From a virus, in IMG/VR virus record IMGVR_UViG_3300044720_000021, positions 1 through 64,000 of that record: a stretch of DNA of 64,000 nucleotides; one strand, given 5' to 3'. The position numbers were made by a program, and so were the translations under genes. Shown here piece by piece: positions 56,943 to 64,000 of this stretch (within the stretch, counting starts at the first letter, position 1; every line of letters begins with the position of its first letter). The notes beneath the pieces were generated by a model, which saw only the letters and a program-made list of their open reading frames with translations, made no database searches and was not told the DNA's origin.

Positions 56943-57137
56943 GTGCCCAAGGACTTCGATCAGGCGTTGAAACTGGCAACAATGTGCCCGGTGCAGGTGT
57001 ATGCCAAGACGGGAGCTACCTACACGATAGCTTTTCTTCCGCTCGACATGGTGCGAACCGGAGTAACGCAGGCGCAACTCGATAGAGCAAAGGCAATGCT
57101 TCCTGATCTCGAAGAAGTAACCAGCATCACACCCTAG
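56943..57137 (+). CDS. Small head-region protein, paralogue A
   Basis: 64 residues from GTG 56943. CPVQVYAKTGATYTIAF then LDMVRTGVTQAQLDRAKAML; clearly related to the next gene. Unknown function. Confidence 0.55.
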   Translation: MPKDFDQALKLATMCPVQVYAKTGATYTIAFLPLDMVRTGVTQAQLDRAKAMLPDLEEVTSITP

Positions 57138-57145
57138 GAGGAACC

Positions 57146-57349
57146 TTGGCGCAAGTGACACCCAAGAACGTGAACGACTTCATTGCATTGGCAGGAGCAT
57201 GTCCCCTGTCGGTCTATACCGATGACGGCGGGACGTACACCGTCGCAGGTTGCCCCTTCGACGCGATCCTGTCCAATGTGTCGCAGGCTGACTTCGATGA
57301 AATTCTGCTTGCGCTGCCCGGCATCATGGAGGTCGAGCGGATCGCATGA
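57146..57349 (+). CDS. Small head-region protein, paralogue B
   Basis: 67 residues from TTG 57146 (AGGAGGAACC upstream). CPLSVYTDDGGTYTVAG then DAILSNVSQADFDEILLAL parallels paralogue A in order and spacing. Overlaps the next gene by four bases. Confidence 0.55.
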   Translation: MAQVTPKNVNDFIALAGACPLSVYTDDGGTYTVAGCPFDAILSNVSQADFDEILLALPGIMEVERIA

Positions 57350-57888
57350 AAATCGAGGACGGCATCATCCTGGATCCGATCACCGGCAAGCCGCGTGACT
57401 CACTCGATCATATCGAGGAGATGCTGTCGCTCTCTGAAAAGTATCCCTGGCTTGTAGGGACGACGACGACCCGCCGCTACCTCTGTACCCCGGCGGCGGC
57501 GGCGGGTCTGACGTACACGATGAACGCGACCGCTTGGAACGCGGCGAGCACTTGGACGCAGATTGTCGCGTCAGGTGGCATCGGAGATCCCTACTACATC
57601 ACGGGCTTTACCTGCCAGTACCACAACACGCCGACGATCACGGTGGACACGACCCTTCAGGTCGAGATGCAGATTGCGACCGGCGCAGCGGCGTCAGAAG
57701 TGATGAAAATTCAGTATCCGTTCAGCGTGCGCGTGGACTCCGCAGTTGGACACCATCCTGTACTCAGCTTCGATCTTCCCGAGCCCTTCACTGTCACCGG
57801 CAACCCCCGACTTGCCTTCCGCATGTTGTCCTCGATGGCTGTGGCAACCGTGTGGCAGGGCATCAAGTTCAAGTATCAGATCACATGA
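57346..57888 (+). CDS. Beta-sandwich protein paralogous to the next gene's second domain
   Basis: 180 residues, ATG 57346. The strand-rich body (TLQVEMQIATGAAASEVMKI, then FDLPEPFTVTGNPRLAFRML) matches the domain at about residues 225-350 of the 850-residue protein downstream. Possibly a fibre or decoration head domain. Confidence 0.55.
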   Translation: MKIEDGIILDPITGKPRDSLDHIEEMLSLSEKYPWLVGTTTTRRYLCTPAAAAGLTYTMNATAWNAASTWTQIVASGGIGDPYYITGFTCQYHNTPTITVDTTLQVEMQIATGAAASEVMKIQYPFSVRVDSAVGHHPVLSFDLPEPFTVTGNPRLAFRMLSSMAVATVWQGIKFKYQIT

Positions 57889-60437
57889 GTGCCTACGGAC
57901 TGAAAAGCGCGTTCACAGGTGCGGAGACTCCTCTGTCCGAGGGTGGCAATTGGGACGGTGTTGGTGATGGCACTGGAACAGGTCAGTACGTTTTCTTGGA
58001 CATCGGGATCTTCGTTGCGTCTGACAACTCGATGATCAAGAACGCCGACAAGGCCAGGGCTGTAGCAGTTGCAGGAACGCAAGGGTATGCAGCTTGGACA
58101 CCTGAATCTTTGGACATGACAAAACGAGTGAAAATCGGCGCTGACTTGACAGGATACGCGGGTGCCAACACTGCAAGCACTGATCAGGTTGGCATTTTCA
58201 TTCTGGGGTCGAGCGGCAGTGTCTCTGACGGGTACGGAGTCACAATTCGCGACAACGGAACCACGGGTGCGGCCTACTTCGCCTGTCTGCGCAAGCTGAC
58301 TGGATCATCGACTTTTGGGAACCTTGGCGAGTTTTCACTCGGTGCAACCGCGACTGCCTTTGTCGAGCTAGAGATTTATGGCGATTACGTGATCATGTAC
58401 GTCAATGGCGTTGAGCGTGTGCGCTGGCGCGACGATGACTACAGGTACGCGACTGCATACGGCGTGATCGCAGCATCCTGCGATCCTCTTAGTGGTGCAA
58501 CATTTTCAACGGTTGACAACTTCAACCTTGGCACTCTTGCTGACATCACTGAGGAGAGGCACATCTCTTTGCCTGGTGGCCAAAGCGGCTTCGCGACCGT
58601 GGCAGCAGGTGCAAGCGCGTGGGCGAATACCGCCTGGGTAGAGCTCGTAGGCAGCCACCCATTCGGGTTGGCGCTTGAGCGAGTTGACTTCTATCCCCAG
58701 GTGGCAAGTGCAACCTATCTCGTGAACACAACTTACGAGATGGAGATTGTCATTGGTATCGGTGCTCCCGGTTCAGAAGTTGAGAAGGTTGTCATCCCCT
58801 GCTCTTGGAGAATCAACGATCGCACCGGCCATTGCGAGATTACGTTGCCTCCGAACCTCCCTGAGCCGTATGAAATTCCGGCTTTTACCAGGGTGGCTGT
58901 GAGAACGAGACAAAGCGTTGCGTCTGCTCCGGGGATCCAGGCGCTCAAGGGAATGTTCAAGGAAGTTGTCCCGGCAGGAGTCGTGACTACTCCGCTCACC
59001 CTCGCAGCAACGTTGGTGCTGACTCCTCTCGTCGCCCGACAGATGAAGCCGCTTCCCAAGGCAGTGACGCTGACGTTGACGCCGGCCGTGTCGAGGCGAG
59101 TCTACGTGCCTGAAAATGTGGCAGCCAGTCTGACTGCTCAGGTGAGCCAAGTGAAAAAAAGCCTTGTGCCTCTCAGCGCCAGCATTCCTCTCGTGCCGGC
59201 GCAGATCAGGAAACGACTGATCCCCCTCAGTGGTGGGCTCACGGACGTGGGCGCGGTCGTGCGGAAGATGTACGTGGCCGAGGCAGCCTCTCTGCCGCTT
59301 GCGAACGCACTGGCCAAGAAGGTCAGCCGTCAGGAAAGTGCCAGCCTCAGCACGTCACCTGTCATGCTTTTCACCAAGACGGCTCCGCGATCGTTGGCGG
59401 CGAGTCTCGCTCTGACAAGCAACGTGGCCATGCGCCGTACCGGACTGATCGCACTTGGTGCTGGCCTTCCGCTGATTATCACCGAGGCAGACATCGTGCA
59501 GCACTACCTCACGCTCAACGGTGGGCTCGTGGTCACACCTGCGCTTGTGAAGGAGCCCTCGCGCACAATGGCGGCGAACCTGATCGAGACGGCGGCGCTC
59601 GCGAAGAAGGTCAGTCGGCTGATGGCGCTGACAGTCTCGATGAATCCAGCAATGACAATCAGAAAAACTGCTCCTCGGTCATTGGCTGCGAACTTGCCTC
59701 TGGCGGCAGACATGATCAGATTGAAACTGCCGACAGCCATTCCACTTGCCGCAGGATTGTCATTGGCTTCCGCAATCACGAAAGAGCCCTCTCGTCAGCT
59801 TGCGATCACGCTGGCGCTCGCGGCAGAGCTCAACAAAGAGCCCTCGCGGACGATGGCGACAGGACTGCCGCTGACAACTGCTTTGTTGCGTGAAAAGCAG
59901 TTGCTTCTTGTGGCCCTTCTGCCGATGGGGCAGAACATGACCTTCCTCAAATTGGCCGGATTGTTCCCAATCTCTCTCAGCGCGTCTCTCGTGCTCGTTC
60001 CTACGCTGGCGAAGGTCAAGACTGCCCCGAGGCAGTTGAGCAGCACTGTGGCGCTCTCAGCGGCGCTGACGCGGTTGCTGTGGCGGGACATGGCAGCAGG
60101 GATTCCGCTCGACGCGGCGATCCTTCGGGAGTTCGACAAGACGATGGCTGTCAATCTTCAGCTTTTCAATGAGTTGGCGTTCCAGAGACTCGGCGGCGAG
60201 ATCGCGATGGACGTGACTCTCAATCTGACCGCAACCTTGCTCGAACTGATACAGCGTTTCCGCGATGGACTGATCAGCAGTGGATTGTCACCTGCGGTCT
60301 TGCTCGCAGCAGGCGCGGAACCGGCAACGCTGTTCGGCTCTGCCCCGAGCGAGGGTAGTCTGCACGAGGTACACGAGGAAGTTCCTGAGTTGTCCATCAA
60401 GCCCGTCTCCATTCCGCACATCACAGAGGTCAGGTGA
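57885..60437 (+). CDS. Large repeat protein, candidate head fibre or tail whisker
   Basis: 850 residues from ATG 57885 (ATGA overlap). Residues ~1-220: LamG/concanavalin-like sandwich (VELEIYGDYVIMYVNGVERV). Residues ~225-350: second sandwich, paralogous to the previous gene. Residues ~365-800: about twenty imperfect repeats of 18-24 residues, with the form A-x-L-x-L-x3-L-x-K-x-PSRxLA (e.g. KEPSRTMAANLIETAALAKK). The last ~50 residues are acidic. The repeats alternate a hydrophobic strand and a basic turn, as in an elongated beta or amphipathic rod. Probably a virion surface fibre; no family recognised. Confidence 0.6.
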   Translation: MSAYGLKSAFTGAETPLSEGGNWDGVGDGTGTGQYVFLDIGIFVASDNSMIKNADKARAVAVAGTQGYAAWTPESLDMTKRVKIGADLTGYAGANTASTDQVGIFILGSSGSVSDGYGVTIRDNGTTGAAYFACLRKLTGSSTFGNLGEFSLGATATAFVELEIYGDYVIMYVNGVERVRWRDDDYRYATAYGVIAASCDPLSGATFSTVDNFNLGTLADITEERHISLPGGQSGFATVAAGASAWANTAWVELVGSHPFGLALERVDFYPQVASATYLVNTTYEMEIVIGIGAPGSEVEKVVIPCSWRINDRTGHCEITLPPNLPEPYEIPAFTRVAVRTRQSVASAPGIQALKGMFKEVVPAGVVTTPLTLAATLVLTPLVARQMKPLPKAVTLTLTPAVSRRVYVPENVAASLTAQVSQVKKSLVPLSASIPLVPAQIRKRLIPLSGGLTDVGAVVRKMYVAEAASLPLANALAKKVSRQESASLSTSPVMLFTKTAPRSLAASLALTSNVAMRRTGLIALGAGLPLIITEADIVQHYLTLNGGLVVTPALVKEPSRTMAANLIETAALAKKVSRLMALTVSMNPAMTIRKTAPRSLAANLPLAADMIRLKLPTAIPLAAGLSLASAITKEPSRQLAITLALAAELNKEPSRTMATGLPLTTALLREKQLLLVALLPMGQNMTFLKLAGLFPISLSASLVLVPTLAKVKTAPRQLSSTVALSAALTRLLWRDMAAGIPLDAAILREFDKTMAVNLQLFNELAFQRLGGEIAMDVTLNLTATLLELIQRFRDGLISSGLSPAVLLAAGAEPATLFGSAPSEGSLHEVHEEVPELSIKPVSIPHITEVR

Positions 60438-60440
60438 AAA

Positions 60441-61130
60441 ATGGCATCAGCACGTCTTGACTTTGTACCGCCTCCTGAACCTGACATCGTTGCGCTTCGG
60501 ATCTATGAAGCTGCGACACAGGACGGTGTGTATGCGCAGATCGAACGAACCACAGCGGTCGGCACGGCACCCGACTGGATCAGCTACTACACGACCGACG
60601 ATGCAGCTTCGGCAACAGGGTGGTTCAGGATTGCCTGGGAGACGACCGGGGGAGTCGTCGGGCCATTTTCACCGCCAGTGCAAGGGGGAACTTCCTCACT
60701 TATCTCGAAAGTGGTCGCGCGGGTGATGCAGCGCAACGTGAACTTGGACGAGGCTTTGGTCTACCAGTCGGCGCAGTACGTCATCGCCACGTTCCTCAAC
60801 ACTGAAAACCCGGATGATCCTGCGTTGACTGTCACGATCAAGGAGCTCGAAGGGCTCACGCTCCTGACGTTGGCCCGAGCCTCGATGCAGACGGTGATGC
60901 AAGGTGGACAGAGTGAGTCCTTCACTGCCGGCCTCGTCAGCATGAAAAGCGAAACAAAGGTGGGGGATCTGCGCGACCTGATCAAGTACCTCACCGACGA
61001 AGCCGCTCTCTTGCTCGGGATCACGAACGTCTACATCATGCTCTTGGAGGACATCGACCCGACAGGGATCGGCAGCATCTCTGCGATCGATTACGACCAG
61101 TCCCGCCTCTTGATGACGGAGATCCCGTAG
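60441..61130 (+). CDS. Head-tail adaptor (Fn3-like N-terminus)
   Basis: 229 residues, ATG 60441. A short Fn3-like domain (PPPEPDIVALRIYEAATQDG) precedes a helical connector part (RVMQRNVNLDEALVYQSAQY, LTLLTLARASMQTVM, GDLRDLIKYLTDEAALLLG). Sits between fibre and closure genes in the usual adaptor place. Confidence 0.55.
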   Translation: MASARLDFVPPPEPDIVALRIYEAATQDGVYAQIERTTAVGTAPDWISYYTTDDAASATGWFRIAWETTGGVVGPFSPPVQGGTSSLISKVVARVMQRNVNLDEALVYQSAQYVIATFLNTENPDDPALTVTIKELEGLTLLTLARASMQTVMQGGQSESFTAGLVSMKSETKVGDLRDLIKYLTDEAALLLGITNVYIMLLEDIDPTGIGSISAIDYDQSRLLMTEIP

Positions 61131-61679
61131 ATGGCGGGCAACCGCGATAGGTTCCTCGCTCTCCTAGCGCTGCGGGGAGCAGACGTGACTTTTCATCGGG
61201 AGACGGGTGGGATCGATTGCCCCTGCTTGTCACCCGAGGGCTACCGAAGCCCGAAGTGGCATCGCGACCATCCGACAGGCACTCCGAACGCTGCGCTGGC
61301 CGGCCCTCCTTGGAACGGGCTCAACCCGCCTCCGTGCAATGAGGAGGGCAAGCAGGCAACGGTCATCATCAACAGAATCATCAAGGGGTTCGTTCAGCCG
61401 GCGCAGAGTACGAGGGCGACTCGCATGAGCCCGGAGACGGTGGAACTGATGTTCGGTGAAGTGCAGACCGATGACCACATTGGGATTTTCCCCGCAACCT
61501 GGGCCGGGAGCTCCGTGGACTTCGAAGCGTGGTCGCAGGACGGCGAGGACTACCTTCTCTACGACGGCAAGCGGTACATGGTCGTCGCATGGAACTCAAT
61601 GCCGGATCCCGCAGACCATGAAAAGCATCATTGGGAAGTCGGAATGCGCCTGATCAAGTCGGGGAGGCCCGTTGCCTAG
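61131..61679 (+). CDS. Head closure / stopper protein
   Basis: 182 residues, ATG directly after the previous stop. GTPNAALAGPPWNGLNPPPC, then IIKGFVQPAQSTRATRMSPE and YMVVAWNSMPDPADHE fit the gp16/stopper-type beta proteins. Cys at DCPCLSP and PPPCNEE may bind metal. Confidence 0.5.
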   Translation: MAGNRDRFLALLALRGADVTFHRETGGIDCPCLSPEGYRSPKWHRDHPTGTPNAALAGPPWNGLNPPPCNEEGKQATVIINRIIKGFVQPAQSTRATRMSPETVELMFGEVQTDDHIGIFPATWAGSSVDFEAWSQDGEDYLLYDGKRYMVVAWNSMPDPADHEKHHWEVGMRLIKSGRPVA

Positions 61680-62253
61680 GTGGCCCTCGTCAGCAGGCTC
61701 GCACAACAACCTCCCCGGCGCGTTTGGGATCTCTCGCTCGACGTTCAACGATGTCGATGCGTTGATCTCCTCCGTGCGCATGGGCTCAAGGGAATTTCAG
61801 TCCGTGATGAACGTCGCCGCAGAGTTGCTTGCCAAGACAAGTCAGGGCTTCGTTCAGCAGAAGATGCGCGGGCCATACGACCCGCAGCAGCGTCGTCGCT
61901 CTGCCGCGTTCAAGATCCCGGTCAGGCGGATCACGCAGCGCACCTATCGCGGCTGGCTCGTCCGGCAGATCCGTCCGGGCATGTGGGAACTTTTCAACGA
62001 GGAGCGCGGAGCCTATGTGGTCGAGACAGGAATGACGCCGGAAGGCAAGTCTGTCGGCCCTCGCAGACCCGTGCTGAAAATGTCCTCGATCGCCACCCTT
62101 CGCTACGTCCAACGCACTCGCTTTGCGGAACGGATCATGCATGATACGTTTGGCAGCCTCAGAACCAACCGGGGTCAGTTCCGCACCTTTTCAGCGAGGA
62201 TGCGTGGCTCAAGCCTCCTTGGAGTGACTGGCCCGACGGGATACCTGCCGTGA
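61672..62253 (+). CDS. Tail completion protein, HK97 gp10-like
   Basis: 193 residues from TTG 61672, overlapping the previous stop. Basic middle (KMRGPYDPQQRRRSAAFKIP; RQIRPGMWELFNEERGAYVV) and helices resembling gp10-type neck proteins. GTGA overlap with the tail terminator gene. Confidence 0.5.
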   Translation: MPRWPSSAGSHNNLPGAFGISRSTFNDVDALISSVRMGSREFQSVMNVAAELLAKTSQGFVQQKMRGPYDPQQRRRSAAFKIPVRRITQRTYRGWLVRQIRPGMWELFNEERGAYVVETGMTPEGKSVGPRRPVLKMSSIATLRYVQRTRFAERIMHDTFGSLRTNRGQFRTFSARMRGSSLLGVTGPTGYLP

Positions 62254-62855
62254 GCACATACAACCCTGACAATCACGTCACGACGATGTTCCGTGCGCTG
62301 CGTGCGTACATGGAAACGCTTTTCACTTCCGATCTCTACACCTTGATCGATTCCTTCCCTGAGCCCGACGAGATGCAGACACGGATGCCTCTTGAAAAGA
62401 CTTTGGTTCATATAGACATCGACAACATCGAGCCCATCGTGTTCGGACTCGGTGACAATCTCGTGGACGCTCTCTACGACAACGGAGCAGGAACCGTCGA
62501 GGAATGGGAGGCTCGTTGCCATGAAGTAACGTTCGACATCGGCGTGTGGGCTAGCGCTGAAACGGGTGGAGTGACGGCCCGGATGGAGGCGCGAGAGTTG
62601 CTTGACAAGCTGTTCGTCGGATCCACGGCGTATGAGGCTTGTCAGACAACGACGGATGGCGTCGAGATCCTTGGCTTTTCAGGGGGACAGAACATCATCG
62701 ATACTGTTGGTGACGTGAAGGTTTTCAGGACGATCGGACTCGAACTCGTCGTTCGGATCTTCTCGCGGATCCGCAGACCCGTCACTGAGTTCATCGACGT
62801 GATCGAACAAGATCCTCAGAACGTCATCGACGGCAATGTAACCATCACCGGATAG
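62250..62855 (+). CDS. Tail terminator protein
   Basis: 201 residues, GTG 62250. HVTTMFRALRAYMETLFTSD and CHEVTFDIGVWASAETGGVT, then RMEARELLDKLF and VFRTIGLELVVRIFSRI agree with tail-terminator folds and with the place just before the sheath. Confidence 0.6.
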   Translation: MSTYNPDNHVTTMFRALRAYMETLFTSDLYTLIDSFPEPDEMQTRMPLEKTLVHIDIDNIEPIVFGLGDNLVDALYDNGAGTVEEWEARCHEVTFDIGVWASAETGGVTARMEARELLDKLFVGSTAYEACQTTTDGVEILGFSGGQNIIDTVGDVKVFRTIGLELVVRIFSRIRRPVTEFIDVIEQDPQNVIDGNVTITG

Positions 62856-62872
62856 AAAGAAGGGAGTGAAAA

Positions 62873-63997
62873 TTGTCTACGCAGCTTTACCCCGAAGTGA
62901 AGGATGCCACAACTCTCGGCGCTCGCTTTTCACAGCCGCTTTTCCTGCCCATCGGCGTCGAAGGCGCTAGTGCGGTAGGAGGCACGGCTGTCGAGGCAAC
63001 GCTGTACGACGTGTCGCGGCCCGCAGATGCCGACACGTTGTTCGGAGCGGCGTCCTCACTGTCTACGTTGGTGAAATTCCTTCTTGGTCGGGGAGTCCCG
63101 ACTGTGAAGGCAATCTCGTCCGAGACGGACGGCACGGCACCAACGCTCGTGGAACGTCAGGCGGCATGGGCTCTGCTCGAATCGGATCAGTCGATCCGCC
63201 TTCGTCTGACCGACTCCGTGACGCAGGCGGATCTCGTCGCGCTCGCGGACTCTGCCGAGTGGGCAGAGGGGATCCAGAACAAGCAGGTGGCGATCATGGG
63301 CATGGCGGCTGCAACAGCGTCGGCCGGATTGATCACCGCCGCAGGAGCGATCCTGTCGAAGCGGGGAGTGCTCGTTGCTCCTGGCTTCTACGATGAAAAT
63401 GGTGTTCTTCGTGGTGGCAACTATCTCGCAGCCGCAATCGCGGCCGAGGTTGCGAAGAACAGCGATTTGGGCGACGATCTCGACACCCTCGCGCTCGCTG
63501 GCTTCACCGGGGTCGAGAAGGACGCGAACGGGATGCCGCTGTTCCGCATCAAGGCCGGCGCAGGCACCCCGATCAACGACTTCGAGACTCTGCTCGTCGG
63601 TGGCGTGAGCCCCGTCCGGGCAGGGCGGAACGGTGGAGTCGAGATCACCCATCTGCGGACGACGTGGACGACAGATGCCACGTTCGACTCGCTGATGACG
63701 CGTCTCATTGTCGATCAAATTTTCATCGACGTGAGGAACTACTGCGAAGCACAGAACTTCCTTCGCAGGGGCAACACGCAGAAGAACCGCGACGACTTGA
63801 AAGCTGGCGTCGAGGCGCTTCTGAATGAGCGCTCGAACTGGATCAAGCCGCTGGTGCAGCCGGACAATACGTTCGGCTACTCGGTCGCGATTATCCCCTC
63901 GGGCGACAACCGATCGGTGACAATCAGCTACAAGGGCGAAGTCGTGCGTGGGATCCAGACGATCCTCGTTGCCCCTGAGCTCGTCATCGCAGCGTAG
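62873..63997 (+). CDS. Contractile tail sheath protein
   Basis: 374 residues from TTG 62873, behind GAAGGGAGTG. LLGRGVPTVKAISSE, then QVAIMGMAAATASAGLITA and ILSKRGVLVAPGFYDENG, NYLAAAIAAEVAKNSDLGDD, and C-terminal VEALLNERSNWIKPLVQPDN have the phage sheath pattern. It is complete within the window. Tail tube and tape measure should follow outside. Confidence 0.82.
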   Translation: MSTQLYPEVKDATTLGARFSQPLFLPIGVEGASAVGGTAVEATLYDVSRPADADTLFGAASSLSTLVKFLLGRGVPTVKAISSETDGTAPTLVERQAAWALLESDQSIRLRLTDSVTQADLVALADSAEWAEGIQNKQVAIMGMAAATASAGLITAAGAILSKRGVLVAPGFYDENGVLRGGNYLAAAIAAEVAKNSDLGDDLDTLALAGFTGVEKDANGMPLFRIKAGAGTPINDFETLLVGGVSPVRAGRNGGVEITHLRTTWTTDATFDSLMTRLIVDQIFIDVRNYCEAQNFLRRGNTQKNRDDLKAGVEALLNERSNWIKPLVQPDNTFGYSVAIIPSGDNRSVTISYKGEVVRGIQTILVAPELVIAA

Positions 63998-64000
63998 GAA

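Larger units (their letters stand above)
738..63398. repeat. Genome-wide hexamer TGAAAA/TTTTCA
   Basis: I counted 44 copies in 1-10000 (e.g. 738, 1125, 1211, 1334, 1520, 1827, 2011, 2255), in both orientations and all frames. Density stays similar to 63398. Base composition predicts about 2 per 10 kb. Confidence 0.85.
54..63925. repeat. Genome-wide octamer TGACAATC/GATTGTCA
   Basis: About 40 copies noted by eye, e.g. 54, 275, 2349, 4645, 7920, 12565, 20931, 29819, 32073, 32082, 38034, 43268, 48037, 48103, 56281, 59757, 63918. Expected about 1 in the window. The pair at 32073-32089 forms a perfect palindrome in a promoter. Confidence 0.8.

Noticed and set aside
1-64000. CRISPR array
   Set aside because: No regularly spaced 20-40-bp direct repeats; the abundant short words have irregular spacing and no spacer structure.
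1-64000. Integrase, lysogeny repressor or attachment site
   Set aside because: No tyrosine or serine recombinase or typical immunity repressor was seen; absence is limited to this window.
1-64000. Excess of GAGCTC and GGATCC
   Set aside because: Frequent by eye but explicable by preferred codons (GAG CTC, GAT CC) in a GC-rich genome; not pursued.

Overview
The window is most of the genome of a tailed bacteriophage with a contractile tail (myovirus morphology). This rests on a sheath protein, a gp25-like wedge protein, baseplate J, a YmfQ-like protein and a hub protein, together with GpA-type terminase, portal, capsid protease/scaffold, major capsid protein and a complete replication set. The DNA is GC-rich (by eye about 60 percent). 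GTG and TTG starts are common, genes overlap by ATGA or GTGA junctions, and promoters are plain TTGACR-17-TANNNT. This fits a phage of a high-GC actinobacterium. No integrase or immunity repressor was recognised, so a lytic lifestyle is the default reading; host and lifestyle are inferences. The module order suggests a circularly permuted map: the sheath gene ends the window and the 3' part of the hub gene opens it, so tail tube, chaperones and tape measure should lie in the missing part.

Layout. 1-6.1 kb: baseplate, tail fibre and collar. 6.1-9.0 kb: lysis cassette (M15 endopeptidase, several small membrane proteins, a secreted lysozyme-like protein, a holin). 9.1-16.6 kb: a possible Sm/Hfq-like protein, DnaB-like helicase, primase, ssDNA-binding protein, a secreted collagen-like protein and an HU-like protein. 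16.6-32.1 kb: PHP-containing DnaE polymerase, RecA, Cas4-like exonuclease, RuvC-like resolvase, SF2 helicase, HIRAN protein and many very small genes, several with zinc knuckles. 32.1-36.3 kb: a Lys/Ala-rich histone-like protein, a candidate small RNA and an ArdA-like anti-restriction protein. 36.6-39.0 kb: the only leftward operon (eight small genes). 38.96-40.01 kb: a 1-kb divergent gene-poor region with a 30-bp alternating purine/pyrimidine tract, an origin candidate. 40.0-47.7 kb: small accessory genes plus NADAR, two MazG-like proteins, a dual-specificity phosphatase and an HTH protein. 47.8-64.0 kb: packaging, head, head-fibre-like, connector and sheath genes.

The most unusual features are at DNA level. 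The hexamer TGAAAA (or TTTTCA) occurs about 44 times in the first 10 kb, on both strands and in all reading frames, where roughly 2 are expected from base composition; it stays dense throughout. A second word, TGACAATC, occurs about 40 times where about 1 is expected. It also forms a perfect 17-bp palindrome inside the promoter of the histone-like gene, so it looks like the half-site of an operator spread over the whole genome. A third family is an operator CACCCWGGGTG placed in the spacer of three near-identical promoters whose -35 box shares its TGA with the stop codon of the upstream gene. Together these suggest one or more phage-encoded DNA-binding systems acting genome-wide. Candidate effectors in the window are the HU-like protein, the Lys/Ala-rich protein, a MerR-like HTH protein and a 235-residue HTH protein, but none can be assigned from sequence alone.
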